From contig NZ_JAHAVQ010000009.1 in NCBI RefSeq assembly GCF_029916425.1, forward strand, positions 27,269 through 91,268: DNA of 64,000 nucleotides, read 5' to 3'. A program made the position numbers and the translations under genes. Under the pieces are notes generated by a model. The model was given only the letters and a program-made list of their open reading frames with translations. It was not told where the DNA came from and searched no databases. Position 1 is the stretch's first letter. Each line of letters starts with the position of its first letter. The stretch comes from Liquorilactobacillus sicerae (GTDB lineage Bacteria > Bacillota > Bacilli > Lactobacillales > Lactobacillaceae). This document shows, piece by piece, positions 1 through 8,465 of this stretch.

Positions 1-647
1 TCAGCCGTTGCACATAAAATACCATAAATCATCTCAGTCGTTGCGAAATGAATATGTCCGGAAAAAATCCCGCGAACATTGGCACTGGTTGCTAACTGCA
101 GCAATACTTGGTCATTTTGCAAAACACTAAAACGCATCTTAGCTAAACTGGCACCTGCCACTGGATGATGCAAAAAAATCAATGATGGCCGCTCTTTATC
201 CTCCTGCAATTTTAACTCCAACCATTTTAATTCAGCAGCCGGCAAGTAGCCTTGCTCGATATTTTGAAAATTACTGTCTAAAAAGTAGTAGTCAAAATCT
301 TTAGTCCGCTGGCGATAATAAAACTGACTTTTTGGAGCCAGACCGCAATAGCCAAGATAAAAAGCTCCCGCACGATCATGATTGCCCAGCAAAACATTGA
401 TGTCCGTTCCCAGATCCTCTTCTTTTTTGTACAAGAACTCATGCAACCGCTCATAATCCTCTGCCATGCCTTCATGGATCAAATCGCCAGTTAAAACGAT
501 CATTTCCGGTTTTTGCGGCAAGCGCTCCAAATCAGCAAAAACCATTTCAAGTTTTTTGAAGGGATCGATCTGCTGGTTGAAAGGAAAGATACCATTTTTG
601 GGAGCTAAATGTAAATCTGAAATTTGAACTATATGATTGATTTTCAC
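1..647 (-). CDS. Calcineurin-like metallophosphoesterase, 3' part outside the window
   Basis: The 215 visible residues carry the full order of metallophosphoesterase motifs: SDLH near residues 10-13, GDLIHEG near 54-60, LLGNHD near 86-91, a FLHHP block and a C-terminal SGHIHF. This is the CpdA/YfcE-like class of binuclear metal phosphodiesterases. The substrate cannot be told from the sequence. I chose the GTG at 647 because GGAAAG sits seven bases upstream and the first motif starts about ten residues in, as is usual. The stop codon lies beyond position 1, so the protein is cut by the window edge, not broken. Confidence 0.85.
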   Translation of the reverse strand, partial: MKINHIVQISDLHLAPKNGIFPFNQQIDPFKKLEMVFADLERLPQKPEMIVLTGDLIHEGMAEDYERLHEFLYKKEEDLGTDINVLLGNHDRAGAFYLGYCGLAPKSQFYYRQRTKDFDYYFLDSNFQNIEQGYLPAAELKWLELKLQEDKERPSLIFLHHPVAGASLAKMRFSVLQNDQVLLQLATSANVRGIFSGHIHFATTEMIYGILCATA

Positions 648-896
648 GACTTATCTTTCCAAACATTTTTTAACATCAAACTAAATTAAAGTACTTTATT
701 CTTGGTCCGTATTTTTTTGATAAATGATTTTTCAATTTTCAGATAAATCATTCTTTACGATAATTTTAATAAGGATATGTTTCGTTTTCATTAGCTTTTA
801 GTAAATAATTTGTAAAAAACTGGATTTTAATTATCTCAAAGCTGATTTTAACTATCTTGGTATCAATAATACAATTCGTATGCGGCAATACGACAA

Positions 897-930
897 CATA
901 AAAAAGGCTTCATAAATTCGAAGCCCTTTT
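897..930 (-). terminator. Rho-independent terminator after the ahpC remnant
   Basis: GGCTTC at 906-911 pairs with GAAGCC at 920-925 around a seven-base loop. Read on the minus strand it ends in a T-run. It sits six bases beyond the stop of the ahpC remnant, so it was probably that gene's own terminator. Confidence 0.75.
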
Positions 931-935
931 CCTAG

Positions 936-1313
936 TTATCTTTGACAACTTATTGAACAAGTCGAATTTTTATTTTTTCTGAGATCTTTAACAGAACGCA
1001 GCATTTTTAAAATTGGTTGCGCATCCCTAGCAATCCCTGTTGTATTAAGTTCGAAAGCTTTAAACTTTCTTCCTGGACAAATAATAAACGTTCCTGGACA
1101 TGTTTCATTTGATTCTTCATCAAATGAAGCAAACATTTTTGCTAAAATGTGATTGTTATCTGCAAGTAAAGGATAATTAACTTGGTCAATTCTTTCTGAA
1201 GATGCCACCCATTTTTTATGATCTGATACTGAATTATCAGAAACTGCATAAATTTCGGCATCTTCTTTTTGAAAATCAGCATATAAACTCTGCAAATCAC
1301 TTAATTCCCTTTC
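936..1313 (-). pseudogene. ahpC-type peroxiredoxin remnant
   Basis: The frame begins at residues aligning with the ELSDLQ stretch just after the peroxidatic Cys of AhpC/Prx proteins, then runs through EIYAVSDN, HKKWVASSERI, YPLLADNN, GTFIICPG and ELNTTGIARDA, all recognisable AhpC landmarks. The N-terminal third, including the FxCP catalytic Cys, is missing. The C-terminus also departs from the family after KDLRKN and lacks the resolving-Cys tail. The reading frame continues upstream without a stop into the last CRISPR repeat but is no longer peroxiredoxin-like there. It is a dead fragment abutting the distal end of the CRISPR array, so a deletion has joined the two. Confidence 0.8.
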
Positions 1314-1343
1314 GCTAACTGCCTGAATTCCTTTATCACCGTT

Positions 1344-1973
1344 GGGTTTAACCTTATTGATTTAACATCCTACTAAAACAGACTATTTTGACAGTTGGTT
1401 TGAAATGTAGGGTTTAACCTTATTGATTTAACATCCTACTAAAACAATTGGAGATGATGACTGGAATGAAGATGAGGGTTTAACCTTATTGATTTAACAT
1501 CCTACTAAAACTAATTTTGTATCTTTTACATCAGCTTTGAAGGGTTTAACCTTATTGATTTAACATCCTACTAAAACCGTAGTCGTTGTTTGCACTGATA
1601 ACTTTTTGGGTTTAACCTTATTGATTTAACATCCTACTAAAACATAAGAGTAGTAATCCTTTTTATTGTTATAGGGTTTAACCTTATTGATTTAACATCC
1701 TACTAAAACCAACAGGTGTACATGCGCAAAGTGGTCTGTGGGTTTAACCTTATTGATTTAACATCCTACTAAAACCTTTCTTTAACTGTGCTACTCAACA
1801 TGAATGGGTTTAACCTTATTGATTTAACATCCTACTAAAACTCATTCATACTTGCAATTTCTTCTGCACGTGGGTTTAACCTTATTGATTTAACATCCTA
1901 CTAAAACTTTTAACACCGTGACTTATTGCAACATTTAGGGTTTAACCTTATTGATTTAACATCCTACTAAAAC
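1344..1973 (-). CRISPR. Type II-A CRISPR array, 10 repeats and 9 spacers
   Basis: Ten identical 36-bp repeats start at 1344, 1410, 1476, 1542, 1608, 1674, 1740, 1806, 1872 and 1938; all nine spacers are exactly 30 bp. Read on the minus strand, the crRNA direction, each repeat starts GTTTTAGTAGGATG and ends GGTTAAACCC. The cas operon lies upstream on the same strand, so the newest spacer should be 1908-1937 and the oldest repeat 1344-1379. The oldest repeat has not decayed. From memory the Lactobacillus buchneri repeat differs by one base; I could not check this. Only 27 bases (1974-2000) separate csn2 from the first repeat, so the leader must be very short or overlap the csn2 3' end. Confidence 0.98.
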
Positions 1974-2000
1974 CGATTTTTTATAACCAAATTATAATTT

Positions 2001-2672
2001 TTAGGCATGCCAATCAACAAAATCCTCGTCAATGTAATAAAAATCACTGTTTTCATAAAACTTCTTCTGGTTCATATCTGTGAATTCTATTAGAAGGGTT
2101 GGAATCCCAGTAACTTTTATTAATGAAAACAAGTCTTGAATCTGTTGTCGATTGAGATAATGAGCGACATTAGTCAATCCCACGACTGACTTGATTTCAC
2201 ACTCCAAATGAATCTTAATGACTGATTCCATTATAGCATACGGGCTTTTCATCCATTCTGAATTAAAGTGAATTTTGCAATATTTAAACAACTTTTTTAA
2301 ATCCCAATCATACGTAACTTCAAGGGGTAAATCAATCATGAATAAGCACTGCTGGATCAATGTGTAAAGTTGATTATTCATGTCTGTAATCGATCTCCTT
2401 TGATCATCAGTCAGAACAGTGACTAACCGTTTTAGTAAAGCTAAATTGTACCTGTCATCTAAGTCCTTTTGAATCCCTACATCGCCAACCCAGTCAATTG
2501 CGTGGTCCATTTCAAGTGTTTCATAATCATCTGAATAACATTTAAGAATATCTGAGCCAGTTTGAATGCCATAAATTAAATCATGATAAACGGTCGGACT
2601 ATTTGTCGTAATAACCGTTGGTTTTGCGTTCGATACATCAATTTCTTGGTGGGCAGCATACGATATTCTCAT
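2001..2672 (-). CDS. csn2: Csn2, type II-A adaptation protein
   Basis: This 223-residue protein is the last gene of the cas9-cas1-cas2 operon and has the length, position and sequence style of Csn2, the ring-forming DNA-end-binding protein that joins Cas1-Cas2-Cas9 in spacer capture. It starts MRISYAAH and ends near ENSDFYYIDEDF. Its ATG overlaps the cas2 stop in an ATGA arrangement, which implies translational coupling. Its presence places the system in subtype II-A. The gene ends 27 bp before the first repeat, so leader functions may lie inside its 3' end. Confidence 0.93.
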   Translation of the reverse strand: MRISYAAHQEIDVSNAKPTVITTNSPTVYHDLIYGIQTGSDILKCYSDDYETLEMDHAIDWVGDVGIQKDLDDRYNLALLKRLVTVLTDDQRRSITDMNNQLYTLIQQCLFMIDLPLEVTYDWDLKKLFKYCKIHFNSEWMKSPYAIMESVIKIHLECEIKSVVGLTNVAHYLNRQQIQDLFSLIKVTGIPTLLIEFTDMNQKKFYENSDFYYIDEDFVDWHA

Positions 2673-2974
2673 AGAATAATTGTCCTTTCAGATGAATTAC
2701 GAACATCCTTCTTTGGCTTTCCACAGGTAAAATGCATATCATTATACTGTTTTTCAGTCATAATCAACGATTGTATAATTCCAGCTGGTGGCGCAATTGC
2801 AGCAATTCGCCGTTCCATAAAGTCAGCTGACTTTTTATTAACGCAAACTCTTACATAAACCGAAAACTGAATCATCAAAAAGCCTTCATTGATTAGTGCC
2901 TTCCGAAAGCGTCGATAATTTCGTCTCTGATCACTTGTTTCAACTGGAAGATCAAACATTACCATTAATCGCAT
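2669..2974 (-). CDS. cas2: Cas2, CRISPR adaptation endonuclease-fold protein
   Basis: A protein of 101 residues starting MRLMVMFDLP, with the conserved Asp of the ferredoxin fold at residue 8, followed by the RRNYRRFRKALINEGF stretch typical of type II Cas2. It bridges two Cas1 dimers during spacer integration. An upstream in-frame ATG would add five residues, but GAGG nine bases before the chosen ATG favours this start. The gene overlaps the end of cas1 and, by four bases, the start of csn2. Confidence 0.93.
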   Translation of the reverse strand: MRLMVMFDLPVETSDQRRNYRRFRKALINEGFLMIQFSVYVRVCVNKKSADFMERRIAAIAPPAGIIQSLIMTEKQYNDMHFTCGKPKKDVRNSSERTIIL

Positions 2975-3857
2975 TATTCGATACCTCATTTTTAAATGTC
3001 ACCTCAATCTGAATTTTGTCAATATCACCGCTCAAATACTTCAAGCAATTTCTAACGTGGTCGGTGATAATATTTCTAAACAGCATTTGTTTACCATTGA
3101 ATGTCAATTCCAAATTAAGAAGATCAACCAGTCCAAATTTGATGTCCGGTGTTAGTTCTTTAAAGTTCCGGTTCGCCAACCAATAATCAATCACTGGTCG
3201 AAAAGGTTCCATTAAATCAGAACCCAGGTTAAATTGATTATCATTACTGTGATGATGTATTCCCAAGTAAGTTAGATAACCATTGACAACAATTTCTCGA
3301 TTCACGTTAGAGAGAAGAATTGCATAGCCATAGTTTAATGCTGCATTCACTGGAGAAAAATCATGACGGTTGAATTTATTATCAAACAACAACGGAAAGT
3401 ATTTCCGCGCAACGACAGCTTCCCGATTAGTAATATCATTGACCTCCAATTTATCCAACTCTGTAATCAAATCATCATTTGCGAGGCCATATATTTCCAA
3501 CACCTTAATTTGATTCATGATTTTACTAGCAACAATCTTCGTCCAAAGAAGCTCTTTCCGCTTTTCATCCCAATTAAATTGTTTTTTTACCAAATCCACA
3601 TCACGATTACTTGGGTAATATCCAACTGTTTCACAAACCGGTTCTGATGAATTATCAGTAAAGATAACTTTCACTTGGTTTTGAGCTAATTCACTAATTA
3701 ATGCCGTTGTAATCACAGCTTGTGTGGTCGAAATTAATACCAAGTCAATATCATCAATCGGGATCTGATTGATCCCGTCCATCGTCTGAACAATCATCGC
3801 TCTGGATGAATATGACATCTTCGCATGTTGTGAAATTATAACTGATCGCCATCCCAT
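2952..3857 (-). CDS. cas1: Cas1, CRISPR integrase
   Basis: Cas1 integrates new spacers at the leader end of the array. I chose the ATG at 3857, which gives 301 residues starting MGWRSVIISQ: AAGGGGTG lies just upstream, and a longer frame opening at 3920 would run across the tracrRNA. Three metal-binding residues are in place: E146 in TNREAVVARKYF, H202 in the HHH stretch and E217 in LMEPFRP; they match the positions known for Streptococcus Cas1. The stop overlaps cas2. The tracrRNA promoter lies immediately upstream on the other strand. Confidence 0.95.
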   Translation of the reverse strand: MGWRSVIISQHAKMSYSSRAMIVQTMDGINQIPIDDIDLVLISTTQAVITTALISELAQNQVKVIFTDNSSEPVCETVGYYPSNRDVDLVKKQFNWDEKRKELLWTKIVASKIMNQIKVLEIYGLANDDLITELDKLEVNDITNREAVVARKYFPLLFDNKFNRHDFSPVNAALNYGYAILLSNVNREIVVNGYLTYLGIHHHSNDNQFNLGSDLMEPFRPVIDYWLANRNFKELTPDIKFGLVDLLNLELTFNGKQMLFRNIITDHVRNCLKYLSGDIDKIQIEVTFKNEVSNNAINGNV

Positions 3858-3869
3858 AAAAAACACCCC

Positions 3870-3898
3870 TTGTCTGAATTTAAAAAATAAGTTATGAT
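3870..3898 (+). promoter_or_regulatory. Promoter of the tracrRNA
   Basis: TTGTCT at 3870-3875 and TATGAT at 3893-3898 are spaced by exactly 17 bases on the plus strand. Transcription would start near 3905, at the first base of a GTTGGG/CCCAAC hairpin and 17 bases before the anti-repeat. It lies only 13 bases from the cas1 start codon, back to back. Confidence 0.8.
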
Positions 3899-3904
3899 TA
3901 ATTT

Positions 3905-4056
3905 GTTGGGTAGCTCCCAACGTTTAACCTTATTGATTTAACATCCTAAGTTAAAATCAAGCAATGTGCGTAGCACGGAGTTTATACTTTTGACCTACTT
4001 TAATAGCAGGCATACATAAACAAAAGGAATCATTTTCGAAAAATGATTCCTTTTGT
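3905..4056 (+). ncRNA. tracrRNA
   Basis: The stretch 3922-3956 repeats the CRISPR repeat nearly base for base, on the strand opposite to the crRNA, and is therefore the anti-repeat. It reads CATCCTAAGTTAAAAT where the repeat has CATCCTACTAAAAC, which creates the AAGU bulge opposite two crRNA bases seen in Cas9 guide duplexes. Downstream come a GTGC-GTA-GCAC nexus hairpin (about 3966-3976), a weaker CCT/AGG stem and a terminator hairpin at 4022-4054. A 5' hairpin (3905-3921) precedes the anti-repeat. It pairs with pre-crRNA for RNase III processing and Cas9 loading. It is antisense to any cas9-cas1 read-through transcript. Confidence 0.92.
4020..4056. terminator. Bidirectional terminator between tracrRNA and cas9
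   Basis: A near-perfect 15-16 bp stem (AAAAGGAATCATTTT with its complement, 4022-4054) closes on a two-base loop. It ends the tracrRNA on the plus strand and lies three bases beyond the cas9 stop on the minus strand. The flanking U-runs are only four long, so read-through from cas9 into cas1 is possible. Confidence 0.75.
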
Positions 4057-4058
4057 GG

Positions 4059-7000
4059 TTACAAATCTTTCAAAGAAATACGACGTTCGAAAAGACCAGT
4101 TGGTGATTGATATACAATTAATGCATCTCCACTCAGTTTAGTTCCATTCTTTCCCTGAATTTGTCCAAATGGTGTCGAAATGCCAATTTCTTTTAGCTTT
4201 CCAGAAGATGGATTAGCATGTAATCCCTTCAAGATCTCGTTTAAAATCTCACGTTTACCACTATGGATCTTTTTATTGCCCTCATATTGGTTATGGTTCG
4301 GTAGTCTATGAAACTGTTCTGCACCATTTCTTAAGCCCACTCGAAACGAATTTTTATCATACAGACTAAAATACTTATCGACCTTCGACAAAATTTCATC
4401 ATAAACAGCATCATAATCCGTACTTTCTCTCTTTTCATCCAATTTTGCACGACCAGCAAGCGTCTTCACTGATTTATCTGAAAGCACCAACTGCTTAGCA
4501 TTGTACTGATATGTCGAGCTTCCAAGCATAAACTTTTTATCACCCTCAATAACCAATTGCCGATACATAACTCTCCCTAAAACAATGTCAAAGTTCTCGA
4601 CTATTCGAATAATTTCACCAGTTTTGCGATTTTTCTTTTCCTTAGTAAATTTAGGTGTCAAAACCATCTTCAGTTCGTTCATATAAGATTCATGTCCCTT
4701 TGAAGCAGCATTTGTCAATCTTCTAAGTGCTCTGGTTGGTACTCCGACAACGCGGTAAATATCATTCTTTTTGCCGTGAATCCTAGTAATCGCCATGTAG
4801 GCATCGGTACTCCCACTATACCCACCATAATCATCTACATTTTTCCCAGCTTTGATAGGAATCAATTTTCTTTTCTTTGCCTCGGAAGCACGATAGATTG
4901 TCCGATTAAACATTGCTCCTCGTTGTGTATACACTTCCTGTGAGACAAGCATAAACTTGAAATGATAAACACGTCGCAGTTCTTTCAACGAAGTATTCCG
5001 ATCCCAGATAACTTCACCAGTTTCGATATCAGAAATTCGTTGCTGATTTTCGTCGGCTAAATCATGCAAAAAATTAAAGTTACGCATCGTCACTTTGTTT
5101 TCACTAAACTTCTTGAAGTCACCATAAACGAAGTATGGACGCAACTTGATATAACGATGATAAAGATACCGGCCTAGGAATGCTGTTAAATAAGCATCAA
5201 ATGCGTGATGGTAATCATTAATTTCCCGATTTTTAATAAAACCAAACTCATCTCTCATCTGATGATTCATTTTGGCTGGGATTTCAATAATTTTTGTATT
5301 AACATTCCGATACTTTTCACCAAGAATATTAGCAACTAATTTAATAACTTGACTTGTTTCAACAAGTTGACGATGGATAAAACCATGCATTGTGTACTTA
5401 TTAATCGTATCTGGATCTGTCTGTAAATTTTTCAATTTTCGTTTACTAATCAATTGATTTTCTGCAAGTTGATCCCAAAAGCTACGCATTTTTGAACCAA
5501 ACAGCTTAATTGGTACATTGTCGGACTTACCATTATTGACGGCTTTGTGAACCAAAACCCGGTTATCTAGTGAATCGTCTTTAATAAACGCTTGTGGCAA
5601 AATATGGTCAATGTCATAGTTGCTGATTTCATCGATGTTAATGGGATCACCTGTATACATATCCTTGCCAAGTTGAGTGAAGTACAGATACAACCTATCT
5701 GTTAGTCCACGTTTACCCTTGGAAACCTTATCCAATTCTGAAATTAGTTCAGGATTCATGGCCTTAACCAGACGCTTAGCCGTTTCCTTAAACATCTTCT
5801 CAAGTTGCCGCTGACGTGATATGGTTCGTCGTGGATTGCGATCTTCTGACCGAGTAAATTCAATAGAGATGAACTTTGGCGGCACACCACCCACTGCTCT
5901 TTGAATATCATCTACCACTTTGACAACTTGTCGAATTGCTTTTTTATTCTGAGGTGATGTGTAGGCATCTGCAAGCACATCTTCGACATTAGTTGATCTC
6001 ACTTGTGTGGCATTGGCCTCATAAATTTGTTTAGCAAAGCCTTCGTCAGTTTGGATCTGCATGAAATTCTTATTTGTATTCCAAAGGACATCGATAATTC
6101 GCTCACCATCAGAATTGACAATCTCAGTCAGCAGTTTTTTGGAAAGTCTGCCCCATCCGGTGTATCGCTGAGTTACAATGGATTCTTTTTGCTTAGTAGT
6201 CAACCATTCAATTTCATCGAGCTTTTCTTGGAGAATCTTACGGTCTTCAAATACCGTTGACCACTCAACAATTTTTTCAAAATCATCTTGAAGATCTGGA
6301 TCGTCAACTTTTTGTCCAAAAAGCTTTGTAAAATCATTGTAAGTTCCCAGATTGTTATTAAATCGATTTGAATCAGACAATCCAGAAATTTGAGGCAGAA
6401 CTGGTAAAGAAAGATGGACTTTAAGATAATTTTGAAGTTTCTTCACTGTAATATTTTTATACCGCTCAAATAGATCACGATAAATATCCTGCTTTAAGGC
6501 AACGCTGATTCGTTTATCATTCACTTTCAACATATTTAATTCATTAAGGACCTTGAACTTCTCATACAACAGACTTTGATCCGGTAAGACATCTTCACCG
6601 ATCAAATAGGAATCTTTGGTTGTCATTCGTTTGATAAATCTATTGGCTGATTCCTTTCGATCTATCTTATTTTCGAAGTTCCACGGGGTAATTTGTCCGC
6701 CTTTCTTTCGCACCATCCAGGCAAATGTGTTTTGTCCAGATTTATTTTGATCCTCAACGGTAATCAAGGGTCCTACATAATATGGAATCCTAAAGGCCAC
6801 CAATTCATCAATCTTATACTTTGCTTTGAATCGGTCACGTTTATTTGGGTTCTTCTCAGCAAGCCACGGGTAATACTTGCTTTGGTTCTCAATAATCTCA
6901 TCTAGTTCACGTTGATGAAGCTGATGCGGGATTACACCATTTTGCGACGTCCTCTGCTTAGGCATGAAGGTTTCGGCATCAATCAAATCTTGAATTTGGT

Positions 7001-8171
7001 GTGACTCGTCAGAATTGTCTAGGTTTTTCTTGACATCAGCATAAAATGTTGCCTGATCGATAACTTTTTTTTCACCATCACCTACATAATCGGCATAGGC
7101 TTTCTTTAAAGCCGACTTCTTTTTACTATTCGTAATATTGTTCATCAATTTTTTATAAAGCTTTAAGTGTGCTTTATGATCAGCATATTTTTGAATCATC
7201 GATTGCGACAGCATCATCCCATTGGGAACAATCTGATTTAAAGTGACCTGTGAATACAAGTTCTGAATGATTACAGCGATACTCTGCTGATTGTCATCCA
7301 TTAGTGGTAAAATTTTTTGCAACTCATCATCAATATCTTCATCGTCAAACTTGATTTTCCATAGCTTTGGATCATCTACTTTAGCTCGAACAATTACATC
7401 TATTTTAGCTTTATAACCTAAGATTGCTTTCGTAATTTCGGTAGCAATACTCCGATGAATTTTATCAAATGTCTTATCTTTAATTTCAGCAGGAATTAAT
7501 TTAGCAGTCTGACGCTGTTTATCCAACTTACGAGCTGAGGTGTCCAGCAACAACTTTCCAACTTGATTAGCTTTAGTAATATCAATTGTAAACGGCCATT
7601 CCGAATCGATATTGGAATAAAGATCATTTAATTTAACAAACTGATCTTTAAATCCTATATTTGATGACTTAAAGGAATCAACTGGCGTGGAATTTAAAAA
7701 GTTGCCGCGGTATTTGATGATGTGGTGCATCGCTAGATAGATCATCCTAATATCAAACTTCTTGTCCTCACTCATTAATGCATTGCGCAGATGGTAAATA
7801 GTCGGATAAGCTTCATGATACTTCTGATCTGTCAAATCAGAGAATAGCATTGATTCCTTAAATGGCTTCCGAGAATCTTTGGGCGACAGATTGGATTCCT
7901 TCATCCTAGCAAAAAAATTTGGATCAATTGGCGTGATGTACTGATCAAAAATACCTTCCAATAACTTCAATCGCCACTTTCTGCGGTTTAATCGTCGCCG
8001 CGTTGTTCGAAAACTTCTACGTTCTGCAGCAGACTGTCCTTCTTGGAATAATCGAGTTCCAATCGCCATCTTTCCTTTTACCCGCCTGATTTTCCCCTGA
8101 TCATCCATTACTACCCAACCAATTGATGATGTCCCGATATCGAGACCAATGCTGTAATCTTTTACTTTCAT
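4059..8171 (-). CDS. cas9: Cas9, type II-A RNA-guided endonuclease
   Basis: Full-length Cas9 of 1370 residues. RuvC-I has the catalytic Asp at D11 (IGLDIGTSS); an arginine-rich bridge helix follows (about 50-75); the REC lobe fills roughly 90-730; RuvC-II has E771 (ISIEFTRSED); the HNH domain has the catalytic His at H856 (NYDIDHILP); RuvC-III has H989 and D992 (HHAFDAY). The C-terminal 250 residues are the PAM-interacting part. All nuclease residues are intact, so the enzyme should cut DNA. The ATG follows GGAGGG by nine bases. It is the first gene of cas9-cas1-cas2-csn2. The PAM cannot be read from sequence alone. Confidence 0.98.
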   Translation of the reverse strand: MKVKDYSIGLDIGTSSIGWVVMDDQGKIRRVKGKMAIGTRLFQEGQSAAERRSFRTTRRRLNRRKWRLKLLEGIFDQYITPIDPNFFARMKESNLSPKDSRKPFKESMLFSDLTDQKYHEAYPTIYHLRNALMSEDKKFDIRMIYLAMHHIIKYRGNFLNSTPVDSFKSSNIGFKDQFVKLNDLYSNIDSEWPFTIDITKANQVGKLLLDTSARKLDKQRQTAKLIPAEIKDKTFDKIHRSIATEITKAILGYKAKIDVIVRAKVDDPKLWKIKFDDEDIDDELQKILPLMDDNQQSIAVIIQNLYSQVTLNQIVPNGMMLSQSMIQKYADHKAHLKLYKKLMNNITNSKKKSALKKAYADYVGDGEKKVIDQATFYADVKKNLDNSDESHQIQDLIDAETFMPKQRTSQNGVIPHQLHQRELDEIIENQSKYYPWLAEKNPNKRDRFKAKYKIDELVAFRIPYYVGPLITVEDQNKSGQNTFAWMVRKKGGQITPWNFENKIDRKESANRFIKRMTTKDSYLIGEDVLPDQSLLYEKFKVLNELNMLKVNDKRISVALKQDIYRDLFERYKNITVKKLQNYLKVHLSLPVLPQISGLSDSNRFNNNLGTYNDFTKLFGQKVDDPDLQDDFEKIVEWSTVFEDRKILQEKLDEIEWLTTKQKESIVTQRYTGWGRLSKKLLTEIVNSDGERIIDVLWNTNKNFMQIQTDEGFAKQIYEANATQVRSTNVEDVLADAYTSPQNKKAIRQVVKVVDDIQRAVGGVPPKFISIEFTRSEDRNPRRTISRQRQLEKMFKETAKRLVKAMNPELISELDKVSKGKRGLTDRLYLYFTQLGKDMYTGDPINIDEISNYDIDHILPQAFIKDDSLDNRVLVHKAVNNGKSDNVPIKLFGSKMRSFWDQLAENQLISKRKLKNLQTDPDTINKYTMHGFIHRQLVETSQVIKLVANILGEKYRNVNTKIIEIPAKMNHQMRDEFGFIKNREINDYHHAFDAYLTAFLGRYLYHRYIKLRPYFVYGDFKKFSENKVTMRNFNFLHDLADENQQRISDIETGEVIWDRNTSLKELRRVYHFKFMLVSQEVYTQRGAMFNRTIYRASEAKKRKLIPIKAGKNVDDYGGYSGSTDAYMAITRIHGKKNDIYRVVGVPTRALRRLTNAASKGHESYMNELKMVLTPKFTKEKKNRKTGEIIRIVENFDIVLGRVMYRQLVIEGDKKFMLGSSTYQYNAKQLVLSDKSVKTLAGRAKLDEKRESTDYDAVYDEILSKVDKYFSLYDKNSFRVGLRNGAEQFHRLPNHNQYEGNKKIHSGKREILNEILKGLHANPSSGKLKEIGISTPFGQIQGKNGTKLSGDALIVYQSPTGLFERRISLKDL

Positions 8172-8465
8172 GAAATGACGCCCTCCAATATGTTAGTCAA
8201 TATTCATTAAAATACTGCTATATTAATAATAGCTTACCAAAAGAATTACTGAAACCTTTTTTCGTTAAAATTTTATGTCAATATCAAATTTTGCTTAATT
8301 TTTCCAATGCCTAATCGGAAAATGATCAACTGGTATTTCGATATTTACAACCCAACCAATTCTTTTAAAACTTTCATTTTATTCTGCCTCCAATAAAACA
8401 AAACTTTTTAAATTTCTCAAAACACAATCAATGACTTAAAAAAATCAAAATAAGAATATCATTTT
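8172..8465 (-). other. Intergenic region upstream of cas9
   Basis: An AT-rich gap of 294 bp between the aroD stop and the cas9 start. It should hold the cas9 promoter. I see TTGACA-like and TATTAT-like hexamers on the minus strand but no pair with convincing spacing. No gene and no strong terminator were seen. Confidence 0.5.

Noticed and set aside
3858..3920. N-terminal extension of Cas1 by 21 residues
   Set aside because: No ribosome site lies before it, the extension is not Cas1-like, and AAGGGGTG stands before the internal ATG.
3922..3956. A lone eleventh CRISPR repeat between cas1 and cas9
   Set aside because: It diverges from the repeat only at the bulge and is followed by a nexus, hairpins and terminator with a promoter upstream, so it is the tracrRNA anti-repeat.
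6003..6905. Plus-strand frames of 70-85 residues inside cas9
   Set aside because: They lie opposite a clear coding region, have no ribosome site and resemble no family.
8216..8290. cas9 promoter
   Set aside because: TTGACA and several A/T-rich hexamers exist on the minus strand, but no pair has acceptable spacing, so it was not listed as a site.
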